Of a DNA stretch of 64,000 nt, positions 1 to 12,388 are shown piece by piece. Every line of letters starts with the position of its first letter. Position 1 is the stretch's first letter. The DNA comes from Penelope pileata (lineage: Eukaryota; Chordata; Aves; Galliformes; Cracidae). The stretch lies in the NCBI GenBank assembly GCA_013396635.1, contig WBMW01005031.1, forward strand, positions 668,058 to 732,057, read 5' to 3'. The notes beneath the pieces were generated by a model that did not search any database, had not been told where the DNA came from, and saw nothing but the letters and a program-made list of their open reading frames with translations. A program made the translations under genes and the position numbers.

Positions 1-1540
1 TAATTATACTCACTGGCCATCTTTCCCCTTTTTATTGGCAATATTTTTCTTGTTAATTGTGCTTGCTTGGTTTTAAAGAATGGTGTCTGCTTTTGCTTAA
101 GCTGCTTTGCAAGGAATATTTCTGTATCCTGGGTAGTTTCTCTGACATGTTTATGCCTTGCTGGTTACTGTAAAAAATGCAAGACATATTATGTAGTGCT
201 GAAAACCAGGCTGGCACCTTGCAGTTTTAACATTGTGCCTTATTGTATAGTTAAAATAAATGTACCTGATATCAGCTTTATTACTCCTATTAGACAGTCT
301 AATGGCTTGAAGTGCGGGAGTTCTTCCAGCAGGATGTTAAAGGGAAAACACCAACCATGCAGCTTGGCCCTTCTACCTAGGGAGCAATCAGGGACTGCAC
401 AGAACAACACATGATGCTCAGCAGGGGATAAGTTAAGGCTCTAAAGTCAATCTCTAGTCTCCAGACAGAATATTTAACATGTCATAGAATGTCAAAAAGA
501 GGTTAATACAACAGAAAAGAGAAAGAAAGTCCACAGATGCTGTTTGTAGCTGCTATCCATTTGTACTTTTCATTAAAAATATTACATCTTAGATCCTGTA
601 AAGACTCCCCTCTGAGTGCTGCTGTAGCAGTCACACAGGACAGGTTTGTTCAACACTACTGAAACACCATTCAATAACTATGCCTGAGCAGTCTGAAGCA
701 CGCCACAAAGACTCCTGACTGACAGCTGTAGAAAGGAGTGCCTGTGGCAATACAGAGCTTGGTACAGTTTGAGGTCTCGTAAAATGTGGCTTCTGCCACT
801 CAATTACCTGACGATGTCTGGGTGGGGATTTCTACAGCTGAGCAAGTCACCCTGGGCTCCCTTCACAGACTCTATGGGGTTTATGGTGCAGTTCCCCTCT
901 GTGTATGCCTACATTTGGTTAGATGAACCATATCAAGGTGTCTGTTGACCGTACCAACTAAATCTCCAGTGAGAAGCCAGGAACCACATACTACCCAAGA
1001 TATCTAATACAGACGGTTGTATGAGAAACACCAAACAAAGCCTGGTGAGTGCTACACAACGTGGAATTTTGGTTTACATGCCTTTACTAAAGTCTGTAAG
1101 CCTTTATTCTGGTTGTCCTTGGCTCTCCTAGGCTCTAAATTAAAGTGAGGCAAATGTAATAGAGACAACTCTATTTGGTCAAAGATATCTTGCCCTGTGT
1201 GCTTCCTTGGTGGAAAATTAGTGGTGTGGATGGCTGTTGTCAACAGCACTGAGGAATGGACAGAAAGGGTACTGAAAACTGCTTAGCCCAGAAAGGTATC
1301 ACATGAATTGCATTCAGAGCATGATGATATGGATGCACCTCAAAAAATGTCCTGACCAGAACTTGTGGCTTACCGCTTCTTAACTGAGTCACCAACTTAA
1401 AGTCATCAGGTTCACACAACAACATAAAGCACACTTGGGATTCAGCTTGCTCTTTTTTTCTGCTCATATTGGGTCCAAAAGTGAGAGGAAAAGCCCCATA
1501 AATACTAATCCATATGTGCACGTTTGTAGGAGTAGTTCAA
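1..1540. other. Unique AT-rich sequence, no gene recognised
   Basis: No domain-bearing frame or clear repeat is visible. The longest open frame (67-414, plus) has a Cys-rich, low-complexity translation with no recognisable motif and no splice or promoter context, so I treat it as chance. Two minus-strand frames (1052-1249 and 1240-1521) overlap end to end but also lack family features. The segment ends where CR1 homology begins. Confidence 0.6.
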
Positions 1541-1912
1541 TATAGAGAAGAGAGGGCTCTGGGGAGACCTTGTAGCAGCCTTCCAGTATTTAAATGGGGC
1601 CTGCAAAAGAGCTGGAGAGGGACTCTGTTAGGGATTGTACTGATAGGACAGGAGGCAACAATTTTAAAATAAAACAGGACAGATTTAGATTAGACATTAG
1701 GAAGATATTCTTTACTCAGGGGGAGGTGAGCCACTGCCACAGCTGCCCAGAGAGCTGTGGATGCCCCATCCCAGAAGGTTTTCAGGGCCAGGCTGGATGG
1801 GGCTTTGAACAACCTGGTCTAGCAGAAGGTGTCTCTGTCCGCAGCAAGGGAGTTGGAACTAGATAATCTCTAAGGTACTTTCCAACCCAAGCCATTATGT
1901 AATTCCGTGATA
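1541..1912 (+). mobile_element. CR1 retrotransposon, 5'-truncated 3' end
   Basis: This is the 3' end of a chicken-repeat-1 (CR1) non-LTR retrotransposon in plus orientation. Landmarks in order are the end of ORF2 (an ATAGAGAAGAGAGGGCTCT-like start, then a segment matching the family's 'FRLDIRK.FFT' peptide around 1680-1715), the 'TGGATGCCCCATCCC' block near 1761, the 'AACTAGATAATCTCTAAGG' block near 1858, and 'TTCCAACCCAAGCCATTATG' before an octamer-like tail. CR1 copies are normally 5'-truncated by incomplete reverse transcription, which fits. Several substitutions and small indels mark it as an old, inactive copy. The residual open frame at 1594-1866 is a relic of the end of ORF2 plus 3' UTR. 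Confidence 0.9.
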
Positions 1913-2092
1913 TGTACTCCTAGGTCTGATACTTTCTATGGCTGAAGGAAAGAGGGAGCTGCCATGATGTTACTCCATGGAAAGATTTGACCAAGGAGCA
2001 GTAACACATTCTTTTACCTAAGATCTCTGAAGGTGTCTAGCGAAAACCCCAGCAATGAAAAGAAAATATTAGATGGAGAAAATAAAAGATTT

Positions 2093-2266
2093 GACGGAGC
2101 ACTGGCACAGGTTGCCCAGTGACATTGTGGGCTCCCCTTCTTGGAGATCTCCAAAAGCCGCCTGGATGTGGTCCTGGACCCCCTGATCTGAGTGTCCCTG
2201 CTGGAGCAGGGGTTGGGCAGGATGGACCCACAGGTCCTTTCCACAGCCATTCTGGAATTCTGGAAT
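2093..2266 (+). mobile_element. CR1 retrotransposon 3' fragment
   Basis: A second, shorter CR1 3' end, plus orientation, about 180 bp downstream of the previous copy. It starts at the 'CACTGGCACAGGTTGCCCAG' block that follows the ORF2 stop in CR1 and runs through 'GGAGATCTCCAAAAGCCGCC', 'GGAGCAGGGGTTGGGCAGGATGG' and a 'CCATTCTGGAATTCTGGAAT' octamer-like tail. The internal wording differs from the copy at 1541-1912, so it belongs to another CR1 subfamily and is a separate insertion rather than a tandem duplication. The overlapping short open frames on both strands here are repeat shadows. Confidence 0.85.
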
Positions 2267-4408
2267 CATCTTTGACCAGAGTAGTGTTTCTGAGCCAAAG
2301 TTCTGCCAAGCATTTTTATAAAGAACTAACTTTGTTAATTCTACCACCTTATCCAGGTTTCAATCAGATCCTGTGCTCAAATGAGCTGTTTCAGCCATTG
2401 TAACTCACTGGCCTGAGAGAGCTCAGCACAGAAGTTGGGTTTGATCTGCAGTGAAATTGTTCTTTTTGCTCAATTTCCCAGCTTGGTTGCCTCTGGCACA
2501 AAGGGTTAAGTGATTTAAATGAATTGTCCTTGGCTCATTCAGTATCAAAGCACAGATTTTTCCTGGTTCCACTTCTTCTGCCCTCCACCCACATTGTTAT
2601 GAGATCACTGAACCTTTGGTATCCAGTCCCTGATAAGAAATGTAATGTATGTTTCCTGCCTGGGCAGGCTGCTGGAGGGTAGAAAGTTTGTCCGTGGCAC
2701 CAGGGGAAGGTGGAGAAAGAAAGGACGTGTCCACTGGTACTATTCAGTAAGGAACTCTGAAATCTCTGCTTTGGTTAGCATTACCTCAGCTTCTGTTTAT
2801 GTAGGCTACTAAGCACAGGAGTGAGTATCTCATCTTGCCTTAACTTGTCTCACTGTGTAATTCCACGTGAGATGTTGTTCTTCTTTCATTCCCCGAAAAG
2901 CCAAGAGAGTATCTCTGTCTCTGAAATTATCATGATGAGTGCAGCATTAAGGGACTGTCATAAGAGAATTCATTGCTGGTAGTACCTCTTTTTATTTTAT
3001 TAGATATTGTACTGGCCTTGGAAGAATTTTTTGTTATTTTTTGAACATTGCGGTGGTCACATTATGCCCAGAGAAAGGCCAAGTGTAGAACACTGAGAGA
3101 ACAGAATATTTTCATAAACAAGATCAAATGCCTCATACCTTCCAAGTACAACTAGTGCTTCTGGTTGAACTTATTGTTAAACTCTGGTATGGCCTGCCAG
3201 TTTCCAGAAAAAAAGAAAGAAAAAATTTATGTGCAGGAATGATTGGTCTCATTTCTGCCATATTCTACTTTGTGAACTAATTTTTATGTCTAAGTTGGGC
3301 TGAGTATCAATTGATCCCTTTTGCAACACTCAGGCCTTAATAGATCTGAATCAGGCATCTATTTCTCTTTTCAAATTGAGACTTCCTTTCCAACCATAGC
3401 AAGTAACCCACTTGCTTTGGTCTCTCTGGATTTTTGGGAAAGCTGAAAACATTAGCCACAGAAATATCTGGACAATTTTCCAATATGTATATACATATAT
3501 TCTGACTACTTAGAGAATCATGCAAGAAAATCTCAGCACTGAAGACTTCCTCAGACTGCTGTATTAGCCAGGTTCAACATCCGCTCTGAGCAGTGGAAGA
3601 CTTTGATTGAAGACCTGCGTCAAAGCAGACAGAATAAATCTGAAGATGCTAGATCTCACTAAGAGCTCTAGCTCATTAAGTTTCAGATGCAGAGCAGAAG
3701 GTTCTGCACGTCAGCTTTCCCAGAGAGCCCTCATCCAGTAAGTGTTTCCTGAAAACACTCATGGAGATGGCCCCAAAGTCAGGACAGAGGAAGTAGACTT
3801 CCAAGTCCTCAGTATTATGAGGACTTGGGTGGATCCACAAGTGTTCAGCAGCAAAAAAAGGGGAAGATATTTGAGGGATTTCAGTTGTTCCTGGGTGAGC
3901 AGCAGCTGCACAGGGACTTCAAGTATCTAATAGCTGCTTGAAATAGGTGGATGTGGATTAATATTTTCTCAAGTTCCAAAGATTTTAAGAAGGCGTGCTG
4001 AGACTTGCCTACACCAAAAGAGGGTTGTGATGCCAAACACTACGCTTGCAAAGCACAGAAGGATTTTTCAGTCAGAATATTGAGTGGCCAATCTGAGCTG
4101 TCAGAGCTTGTGTACATTTGGTGTAGAAAATATCCAGGAATACTATATTTCCTGACATATCTGGTATTTCCCGTGTATAGTGACTTCCCTGGCAAAAGAG
4201 AGCCCTCTTACAGAGGTGGTATAAATTTCTCTGATCCTTGACAAAATGTTAAGATAGAAAGGCCAATGAAAATGAAAAGAAAAAGATTATTAAAACAGTT
4301 TTGACTCAAAAAGTTCAGGGTGAGTTTGCAGTAAGTTTGTGAGTGGGAAATGATGCATTTCTCATTAAGTCCAAACCAGTTCTCCTGTCCCTGTTGATGA
4401 TATGCCCT

Positions 4409-4457
4409 TGTTTCAAACCAATTAAACTGGAGCTAATCTCTCTGTTGGTTTGAAACA
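4409..4457. repeat. Perfect 13-bp inverted repeat with 23-nt spacer
   Basis: TGTTTCAAACCAA at 4409-4421 is the exact reverse complement of TTGGTTTGAAACA at 4445-4457, with 23 nt between (4422-4444). A transcript or single strand could fold into a 13-bp stem, plus one possible G-U pair inside. The arms are not part of any repeat I recognise. It could be a chance palindrome, the termini of a very short non-autonomous element, or a hairpin in a non-coding RNA. Confidence 0.6.
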
Positions 4458-4505
4458 TGCTGTCTTTGTTACATATACCTTCTTTGTGCACGATGTCCTA
4501 ATGGA

Positions 4506-4520
4506 TTTTTTTTTTTTTTT
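4506..4520. repeat. Poly(T) run, 15 nt
   Basis: Uninterrupted run of 15 T residues in unique sequence, not at the end of any recognisable retroelement. Confidence 0.85.
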
Positions 4521-4568
4521 GTAACCTACATCCATATTGGAGAATAATAATCTTTGTGAAAACGTAGA

Positions 4569-4586
4569 TCTGATTCCTGAATCAGA
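4569..4586. repeat. Short palindrome TCTGATTC-CT-GAATCAGA
   Basis: Two perfect 8-bp arms separated by 2 nt, about 110 bp downstream of the 13-bp inverted repeat. The TGAATCA core resembles an AP-1-type half palindrome with one change from TGAGTCA. A related GATTCAGG follows at about 4600. Probably minor. Confidence 0.4.
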
Positions 4587-7500
4587 CAACTTTGAACTTG
4601 ATTCAGGGCCAAATGAGGGAAAACTGAAAGGCTCTCATTGATTTCACTGCATATTAGATCAGGCTGTCACTGTCTACATTCAGGCAAGGACATATAGTAG
4701 GTAATTTAAGGTCTATATTGTGAATGGGCTGAAAAACACAATGGCAGTGCAGTGCACACTCTTTTCAGTACCTTCCTTTGGTGAAGGGTGGCTGAAAAGC
4801 TTTGTGGAAGAAGAATATTAGAAACAAATTCAGAACAGTAAGCGCTCAACCTTGTTTGACCCTAATGGAGTTCTCAGGAACACTTTTTTTTCCCCTGGGA
4901 AATTGATAAAGCATTGAAGGATTATTAAAAATATAAATACAAAAACAAAACAAAATGAAACAACACAAGTTGAGAAGAATCAGATGGACAAATAAATCAA
5001 ATACTTCTGCATTTGGAGGTACCTGCAGAGTGATAAATATGTTGCTTGAAAAACTCTGGGAGTTTCCTGACTGGAAAGCCACACAGCCCTGTAAGCAAAG
5101 CAGTCAAACAATGTGTATAAATTCAAAGGTAAACAGGGTTTGGAAGGTCCTCTCCACACGTGTCCTTGTAAATGGGCTGTGCTCATCCAGCTCCTTTCAT
5201 CACCTATTCAGTTCCCCGGAGTCAGACCTGAACACTGCACTCATGGTGATACACCACCACCGTGTGGTCAGTGCCAGGAAAATGAACTGCCGTGGAATAG
5301 TTGGGAGCAATTTGAGCCAATGTTCCAAAACTTGAGAGATACATAGTTATTGTGGTAATGGAAGACCCTAAGTACTTGTCCACTGTTCTTTAATGGACTG
5401 AGAGCAGTTTTCAACAATGCTTTAATGTGAGCACGTAATAGACGTCTGGGAATTCCAGCTGCATATCCAGGAGAGTTCTGGGAGGTTTCCCATTTCATTA
5501 GGGTTGGGCTGGAAGTAGCACATTGAAATATCTTTTTTCTGTAATAACACTGGGGTCACTGTGCAGAAAGCTGAGTCCTCTGTTTCTTTTCATTTGCATA
5601 GTGGGAGAGATTTCATTCCTTATTATGCTTTTGTCAAACTACTGATTTATCTCCTACTCAGGTCTGCAGGACTTTCCAGAAGGGACCTGGAAAGAATCTC
5701 TGTAGGAATTTTCTGCAACTTTCAGTTCTGCTGTTTCTGTCATGTGGTTTATTACATGCAGTGTGACCAGGGGCTGTCCCAGACTGCTTTGGTGTTTGTG
5801 GAACTGTTCAGGTTGGGCCTGATTACATCTGGTGATTACTTCTGTGCAAAGAGAAGGCTATGTACTCCTTGCCTTATTCATCCTATACTTATTTATTTTT
5901 TCTTGTTCTTACAAATCCCAACCTCTTCTTTACTGGAAGTGATAATGAACCCTCATGTAAGAGCCTTGGTTAAACATTTTGGTAAGGCACTTGGATGTGA
6001 TGGATCCAGATTTGTCTTCAAAGCAGACTAAGGCAGCTATTGCTGAATTTCAGAATATGCAGTGTATAGGAATCTCTAAGCAGAGACCCCACAGGAAAAG
6101 CCCTTTGATATGCTATTGTAGAACCACACAGTGATTTTTACCCAAAATTTTGAGCACTTATGCTCAACACCAAGAATGAGATATGTAACCATGCTGCAGG
6201 AGTCTATTCAATTGTACCAAGAAAACTCTCTGTCTGAGCCATTTATCTCGTCTCCTAATAGCTCACTGCTCCAGCAGGTATTTTCCTTTCATTGTTACAG
6301 GCTGAACCCTGGAGGGTGCTGAGCATCTTGGTTTTCACATGCCTGAGTGTGTGAAACCATAATGAAGATTTGCTCTGCTCTAACAAGACTTTTCTCTGCT
6401 CTCTAAGCTCTCTTTCTTTCTGCGGCAGTGGTGCTATTTAATAAAAGTCCTGAAATGTGGACAGAAGGCTCACTCAGAGGCAATGTCTCCCTCTTCTTCC
6501 AGTCATCTTAATCAGGTTTTCCTCTGAGTGACCCCCCCCTTAGTAGGGTCCTGTGCCAAGACACCAGGAGCTGAGGCTTCTATCTCTGACTTTCAGGATT
6601 GTAATTTGTGGTGCCTGTAGATACTGGATATTCATTTGGGACGTAAAATACAAGGGAAAGGAACTACAACACTGCTTTTGTGTCAAAGGTGAAGCGTAAA
6701 TCCCAGGGAATCACACCAAGATTCAGACTATCCATAATTGATCTCTCTTCTGGTATACTTCCCAGCACCTATATAGAATTTTGAGAAGCTGTGTACCTGA
6801 AGAACCCACTGTTCAGTAATTGGCTTTCACAGTAGTTGTGCCATTTAGTAGAAGAGTATTTGAGTCAGATTTACTAAGCAAGGACCATATCCTCGTTCAC
6901 AGGCACTGTGGAAAAAGACTGAGGAGGAAAGAGGGATTAGTGGGCAAGAAATTGGATGTAAAGATCTGATGTGACAATCTTATATAAACATACTGGAGTT
7001 GGAATGAAGAGATTTTTGCCTCTGGCACCTTTTGTGATGCTAGAGGAATCCCTTGTACAATTCAATTGTCCAGGTTTTAAAAAGGTTATTAAGTGAGAAA
7101 AGGTAGTATAGAACCGTAAATACTATTCTAAGGCTGAAGCATGATACTTTCATTGACAGGCTTGGAGAGCTCTGTTTGCGTAGTTCATCCCAAAGGAGGC
7201 TGCAGAGCATCCTTCTGAAGGTGTCAGTCAGGGGAACACATTAACTGATGTGGAGACAAGAGGGAGGTAGCATCACTACCCTGCATATAGAGCTTTCTGT
7301 TCCCAGCTCTGCACATGAACTACATGGTACCACTGCAAGAAATTTGATCAGAGCGTGACCGCCTCTCAGGGGAGAAAAACAGCAAGTTTATAAGTCTTTT
7401 CAGTAGAAAAATACATAGCAAGAGCTCATGGTTGAATGCAAAAACAAGATGAATTCAAATGATAATTAAGTACTTCAAATAATGAAGGAAATTTTCCACT

Positions 7501-9607
7501 GAAATTGACTGAAGAGAACAGTGTGTCTGCCAGATCTTCACACCCTCACATGCAAACTGGTGGTCTTTCTGAGTGGCAGACAGAAACTGAAGAGAGGTCA
7601 CTCAGCAAAATTTGAAGACAGCCAAGAAGAAAAAAACATACTTGGATGCCAGATGAAGAGAATTGACGTCTCCTAGCTTTAAATTATGTTAATACCTGAA
7701 TCTCTTAGGAAAGAGCTTTGTCAATGAGCATTTTGAGCAAAGCCAAACTTTCATTTGATTGGTAATGGCTAAAATAAGTACCGCGTGTATCTGTTTTACA
7801 TGCTCCTTGGATTTTTCATGGAAAGAGTATAAGACGTGTTTAAGCCACAAGAGAGACCTTCCTTAATTATTGCTTCAGCCACAGGTCAGGCTCAAACATG
7901 CTCTTTTTCTCAAGTCCAACAGTACTAAGGCAGAGAATGATGGAAGAGCTGGACAATCTTCAGAGCTGTAGATCTTCCTCAGTCAAACTTCTGACTGTGT
8001 TCTTTCCATTTTTTCCATGAACAATCCCTCTCTTTCTCCTCCCAGTTTCCTGCCATGAGAGACAGGCAGTCCCTAAACTCGAGGTCCTTCATGCTTCTCT
8101 ATATGTCAATGGATCCAACCTTCAGACATGGATTAATCTCATTTTTAACCCACAAAATCCTGTAGCGATAATTTAAATATTTAGCTGTGAGTGTATGGAG
8201 GGAGAGGGCAGTGAAGAAAAGGGAACTTCCGGTTTTTAAACCCACATCTTAAAAGCATTTGATGTTCCTAGGTCTTGCACTATGAAGAACAGTGAATAGT
8301 CTCTCTGAACTCCCCACTCCACATCTTCTATGACTCTGTGCTCCTTTGTACATTTCATTGTTTCTTGTATGAAAACTACTCTATACTGTTAATCAACCCT
8401 GTCACGCTCCTGTGCATGCTTTCTAGTTCTACAGTCTGTTTTTAAGCTGTGATTACCAGAGACACAGACAGCTCTAGACACTTCATAGGATTTGAACATA
8501 GTATCATAATGATGTTTTGTTTAATCTACTCCTTTTCAGTGATTCAATTTGCCTTTTCCAGAGTCACTGCATGAACAATCACTACACGGTCATTGCAAGA
8601 TCATGTCCCAGAGTGGTAAAATCTGATTTAGAAGCCATCACAGTATCTAGATGCAGTTGTGTTTGTTTTTATTTGTTTATTGCTTTGGATTTGCTGAAGC
8701 TGAGTTACATCTGTTATGCTATCAAGCAGACACTCAGCTTCTTGCCATTCTTGTGCTGTTCTTCCAGGGCTTGTTAACTGAAAGAAAAGACCATGTGAGC
8801 AGAAGGCATCGTTTTATAGCTTCTTTTCAGCCAGAGTGCAGAAGTTGCACAAAAGTTTGCAGCTATGTGCATTGCTCCATGTCTGTCTACCTTACAAAAA
8901 CTACTAGTGTATCTTGATATTTAGACAACTCTTGGAGACAATAGCACCAGCTTGGGTTGGGAGAGGGGCAGAAGGAAAAGCCTAAATATACATAGAAAGC
9001 TTTATTGTCTTTCTAATTTTCCACTTTTCTCAGGCAATCTGACCTGATGTGTGTGTAGCTGATACAACCCTTTGAGGCTAGCACCCATGATTCACTCCAG
9101 AAAAAAGAAACTCTGGACTAACTGTACTCCACAAAATTATGGATCTTTAAGAAATAGTGTGTAGTTCATCAAATTTATCCACACAAAATGCATGCACAGG
9201 TTCTGCACTGCGCTCTGCATATTTTGGTCTCACCGCAGATCAGACATGTATGTTCCAGCCATGGCACCAGCAGACCTTTCTGGCAGCACAGGATACAGCT
9301 CAGCCAGGACGAACAGCCATCGTCTCTGGTATGACAGAACTGACAGGATGGCCACAACCTTGTCATGCACATAAAGTGTAGTAGGATCTCAATGATTTGC
9401 CTTCATGAGATACCTCATCCCCTACAAAGCTCAGATGATAAATGGAAATATAAATTAGCCAGTGAGAGAGAGAGCCTGTCAGTCAAGCCAGCCAACCAAA
9501 GTAATGCTTGAAAATAAGACTATGCTCCTTGAACTGAGCTTGTTAGCAGCGGTGATGACCTGTTTTTGGTTTAAAGTTCTAAGAATGTTTTGGTAAAAAG
9601 CATCCTT

Positions 9608-9622
9608 GCCATTAGGGGGCAC
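9608..9622 (+). promoter_or_regulatory. Candidate CTCF binding site
   Basis: GCCATTAGGGGGCAC contains the CTCF core CCASYAGRKGGC with one mismatch (T instead of S). CTCF is a zinc-finger insulator and loop-anchor protein, conserved in birds. The site is orientated with its AGGGGGC core on the plus strand. GC-rich runs like this are rare in the surrounding AT-rich DNA. An ATG-started 76-codon open frame (9669-9899) begins 47 bp further on but shows no recognisable features. Occupancy cannot be judged from sequence. Confidence 0.45.
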
Positions 9623-12092
9623 CAAATCACTTTAAAATCTGCCTTCCTTCTAGCAGCCTGCTCAGAGCATGAGCCCTGAACTCTCCAGCCAAAACCCAAA
9701 TGATTTTGCAGTCATTCTTGTTCTGTCTCGGTGTCCCTCACTAGATTGCTACCGTTTTGGCCCCAAATCTCACCAGTGTAGCTGGCAAGTTTTTGTAACT
9801 GTCACATTTCGGAATGGAAAACATGGAGCTGTCTGCCTGCCAAGGGGAACACAGGGAAAGTCATACTTGCATACATTTCTTCCCCTATCAGGCATATAGC
9901 CTTTGGGGATGGAAGCTACGCTGTGCAAACAGCAATAAACTTGTGAAGTTTGAAGGGTATGACAAGGAATGTCACTGATTAAAAGATAAACAGGCTGAAA
10001 AATATGGGAGCGGATGGAGCACAGCTGTTACAACTGTGCCTTACTGCTGTTATCCTTAGAGTGATCCTTCTCAGTTAGTACTCACAATTTCAGATATTTC
10101 TCTGTGTTTTCCTCTAGCCACCTTACTCTTGGGATTTCTCTTTCTACTGTTTTGCTCACCCCTCAGTTTTCAGTATTCTCCTAAATACAAACCAGCATCA
10201 GATGGAGTGGGGCTACCAAGGGCCTGCCAAAAGAAGCAGTAAACTGCACAAAGAAGTTTCCCCTGAAAATGTTTTAGCCTGGGCCGTGTTTGAAGATCTT
10301 AAGCTAAGACTCAGCCAGTGGCTTGCCTTGGGCTTGAAGTTAAGGTTAGGGTTAGGAGAGAGGCAGAGCCTAGAATAGCATGGATCTGCACTGCAGAGGT
10401 GCTGCTGAAGGATGCTCAGTTTCTTAGGTTTCTTCTGACAATCAATATATAGGTTCCTGTCAATATTTCACAGGAAAAGAAAAAGTATTCTTCAGTCCTT
10501 AGAGAAAGTGGAGCAAGGCCAAGCAATTAGTTAGACTGCTGGGAACCTGGAGCAGCTCTGCTAAAATTAAATGAGTTGCTCTGGCTGTGATTTGCTCTAT
10601 TTCACAGCCTTTTAATTCTGTTGAGTTTGGCAGGGTTATCCCAGATCTATACCAGGGTAAAAGGTCCTTTGACTCTACACTGAGAGCAAAATCTGGTGCA
10701 GCTTAGCATAAACAGTGCAGCATGTTTTATTATGGAATGGAGTTGTACAACGTCTAAATTATGTCACCTGGTTTGGATTTCTCTTTAAGTTCTCAAGTAT
10801 TTGTATGAAGAGCTATTTTTGAAGTATTTCTGGTTGGCTATGTGGAACTCATCACCGTCTTTGGAGGCTATTTCCCTTCCTGTGGGTATGTGAGATAAAG
10901 CTGTACCAACTTCTTTAAAAAGGGAAAGGAAAAGAGAAAACCAGCAGCTGCATGAGCATTTCTGAGAAACTCCGAAGAACTGAGTTTAATCCCAGATGAA
11001 TTTGTAGTACTAAAAAAGAAGTGTTTGGGAAAGGTCCAGCCTTTCTCTTAAAGCTGCAGCTAAAAAGGTTTAGGGAAGGAGAGAGAAAAGTATGGGATTA
11101 GATGGTGGTGGAACTAAGTATGTCCAAGTGAAAAGAATGATGGAAATTTTATGAAAAATAATTTAAACTTTTAAGAAAAATAATCTAAATGACAAACTTC
11201 ACCTTGATTATAGCAAAGAGATTTATCTAAATTATCCTTTTTTTGTTTTAATGAGATTCTAAGTTGGTATTTATGTATATCCCTTTATTTGTATGTCTAG
11301 AATGTATGATGTGTGGCAATGAGGTATCTGAGCTCCCCTAAAAACCAGTGGAGATCTACTCAATACAGTCAACTGCATTTAGGATGTGATTCACTGGACC
11401 AGATATGAAACCATGTTTTAGTATGAAGCACACCCTAATTTACGTAGAGTAACTTACTACCAACTAAAAGCTGCTGAGGTAATGAACATAAATGTACATG
11501 CTTATAATGTAAACACTCGCAGTTTGATGAAGCCTTCTTTTAGCATCTCTGAATCCACTTATTTGAAAGAAATGACAAACCATCAATGGTTGGAAATGCT
11601 TTCAGTATTTCTTACACATTGGTTTTACTACATAGATTCAAAAAAGTGTCAAAAACATTATTGAGAAAGATCATTGCTAAGGTCATCGTGACTGTTAGAT
11701 GTTTAAAAATGTTCTCTTTAAAAAAGTTCAGGTGTTTGGACAGCAGTCAACTCAAAGCCTGACTGTCAAAAAGCAGGGTCTGATAAGCTCTGAGATCTGA
11801 GTAGTAACTACAGCTACAGTGTTCTTTGTAAATGATTAAAAATTTTGCGCAAACAAAAAACTCCAAAAATTTTGCACGAAGAGTTTGAATTGGTAGATAT
11901 TTGAGTCCAACGTCTTTGTCCTCCTCCCTACGTGCTTTCTAGTCCTTATGCTCACAAAGAGGGCAGATGTGGATAAGGCTGGATAAAGTTTTACAGCTGA
12001 TCACTTGCCCAACCTGTCAGGCAGGCTAAGTTTTCTGTTTTGTTGCATTTTTAACCTTCTGACTTCTTCAGTTCTTCTTTCTACCCACGCAG

Positions 12093-12388
12093 GTACTGGT
12101 CATGGACATGACAGTTGGTTTCAGACAGGATCATATCTATCAGTGTCTCCAGGCATTCCTTCTGAAGTTAATAAAATCAACTCTTTTCCCAGCATCAGGT
12201 TTATTTATTCCTGCGAGGAAGATTGCTGCACTTTTTATGATTGTATGGATTGCACATTGAGAGAAAAATGTGCTGAATGTAAAAAAGCAGAACTGGAGCT
12301 GTGGGATGTTCCATCCTGTAGACTAGGGAAGTGGTCTTTGTTGTCTTTTCTTTTACAGATGCAGATAAAATTTCCTTTGACCAACTGA
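12093..12388 (+). other. Speculative exon: Cys-rich open segment after a strong splice acceptor
   Basis: An open frame runs from 11987 to the stop at 12386-12388. Its beginning has no ATG, so it cannot be a stand-alone gene from here. A strong vertebrate-type acceptor (pyrimidine tract about 12068-12084 ending in CAG at 12090-12092) sits inside the frame. Downstream of it the translation contains a cluster of Cys: CEEDCC, then YDCMDC, then EKCAEC, eight Cys in about 21 residues near 12211-12280, as in small disulfide or metal-binding domains. I recognise no family. No clear GT donor with good context follows, so it would be a terminal exon. Chance is the leading alternative. Confidence 0.15.

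Larger units (their letters stand above)
2267..9607. other. Unique AT-rich sequence, no gene recognised
   Basis: More than 7 kb without a recognisable gene or large repeat. Stop codons are frequent in all frames. The longest frame (5561-6031, plus, 156 codons) gives a hydrophobic, Phe/Leu-rich translation typical of pyrimidine-rich DNA and matches nothing I know. The only structures picked out are a T run and two inverted repeats near 4.4-4.6 kb, listed separately. Confidence 0.6.

Noticed and set aside
5561..6031. 156-codon plus-strand frame with hydrophobic stretches
   Set aside because: The hydrophobicity follows from pyrimidine-rich DNA; no topology or motif of a known membrane protein.
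10344..10356. Interstitial telomere-like GGTTAGGGTTAGG
   Set aside because: Only about two units; far too short to indicate a telomere or fusion point.
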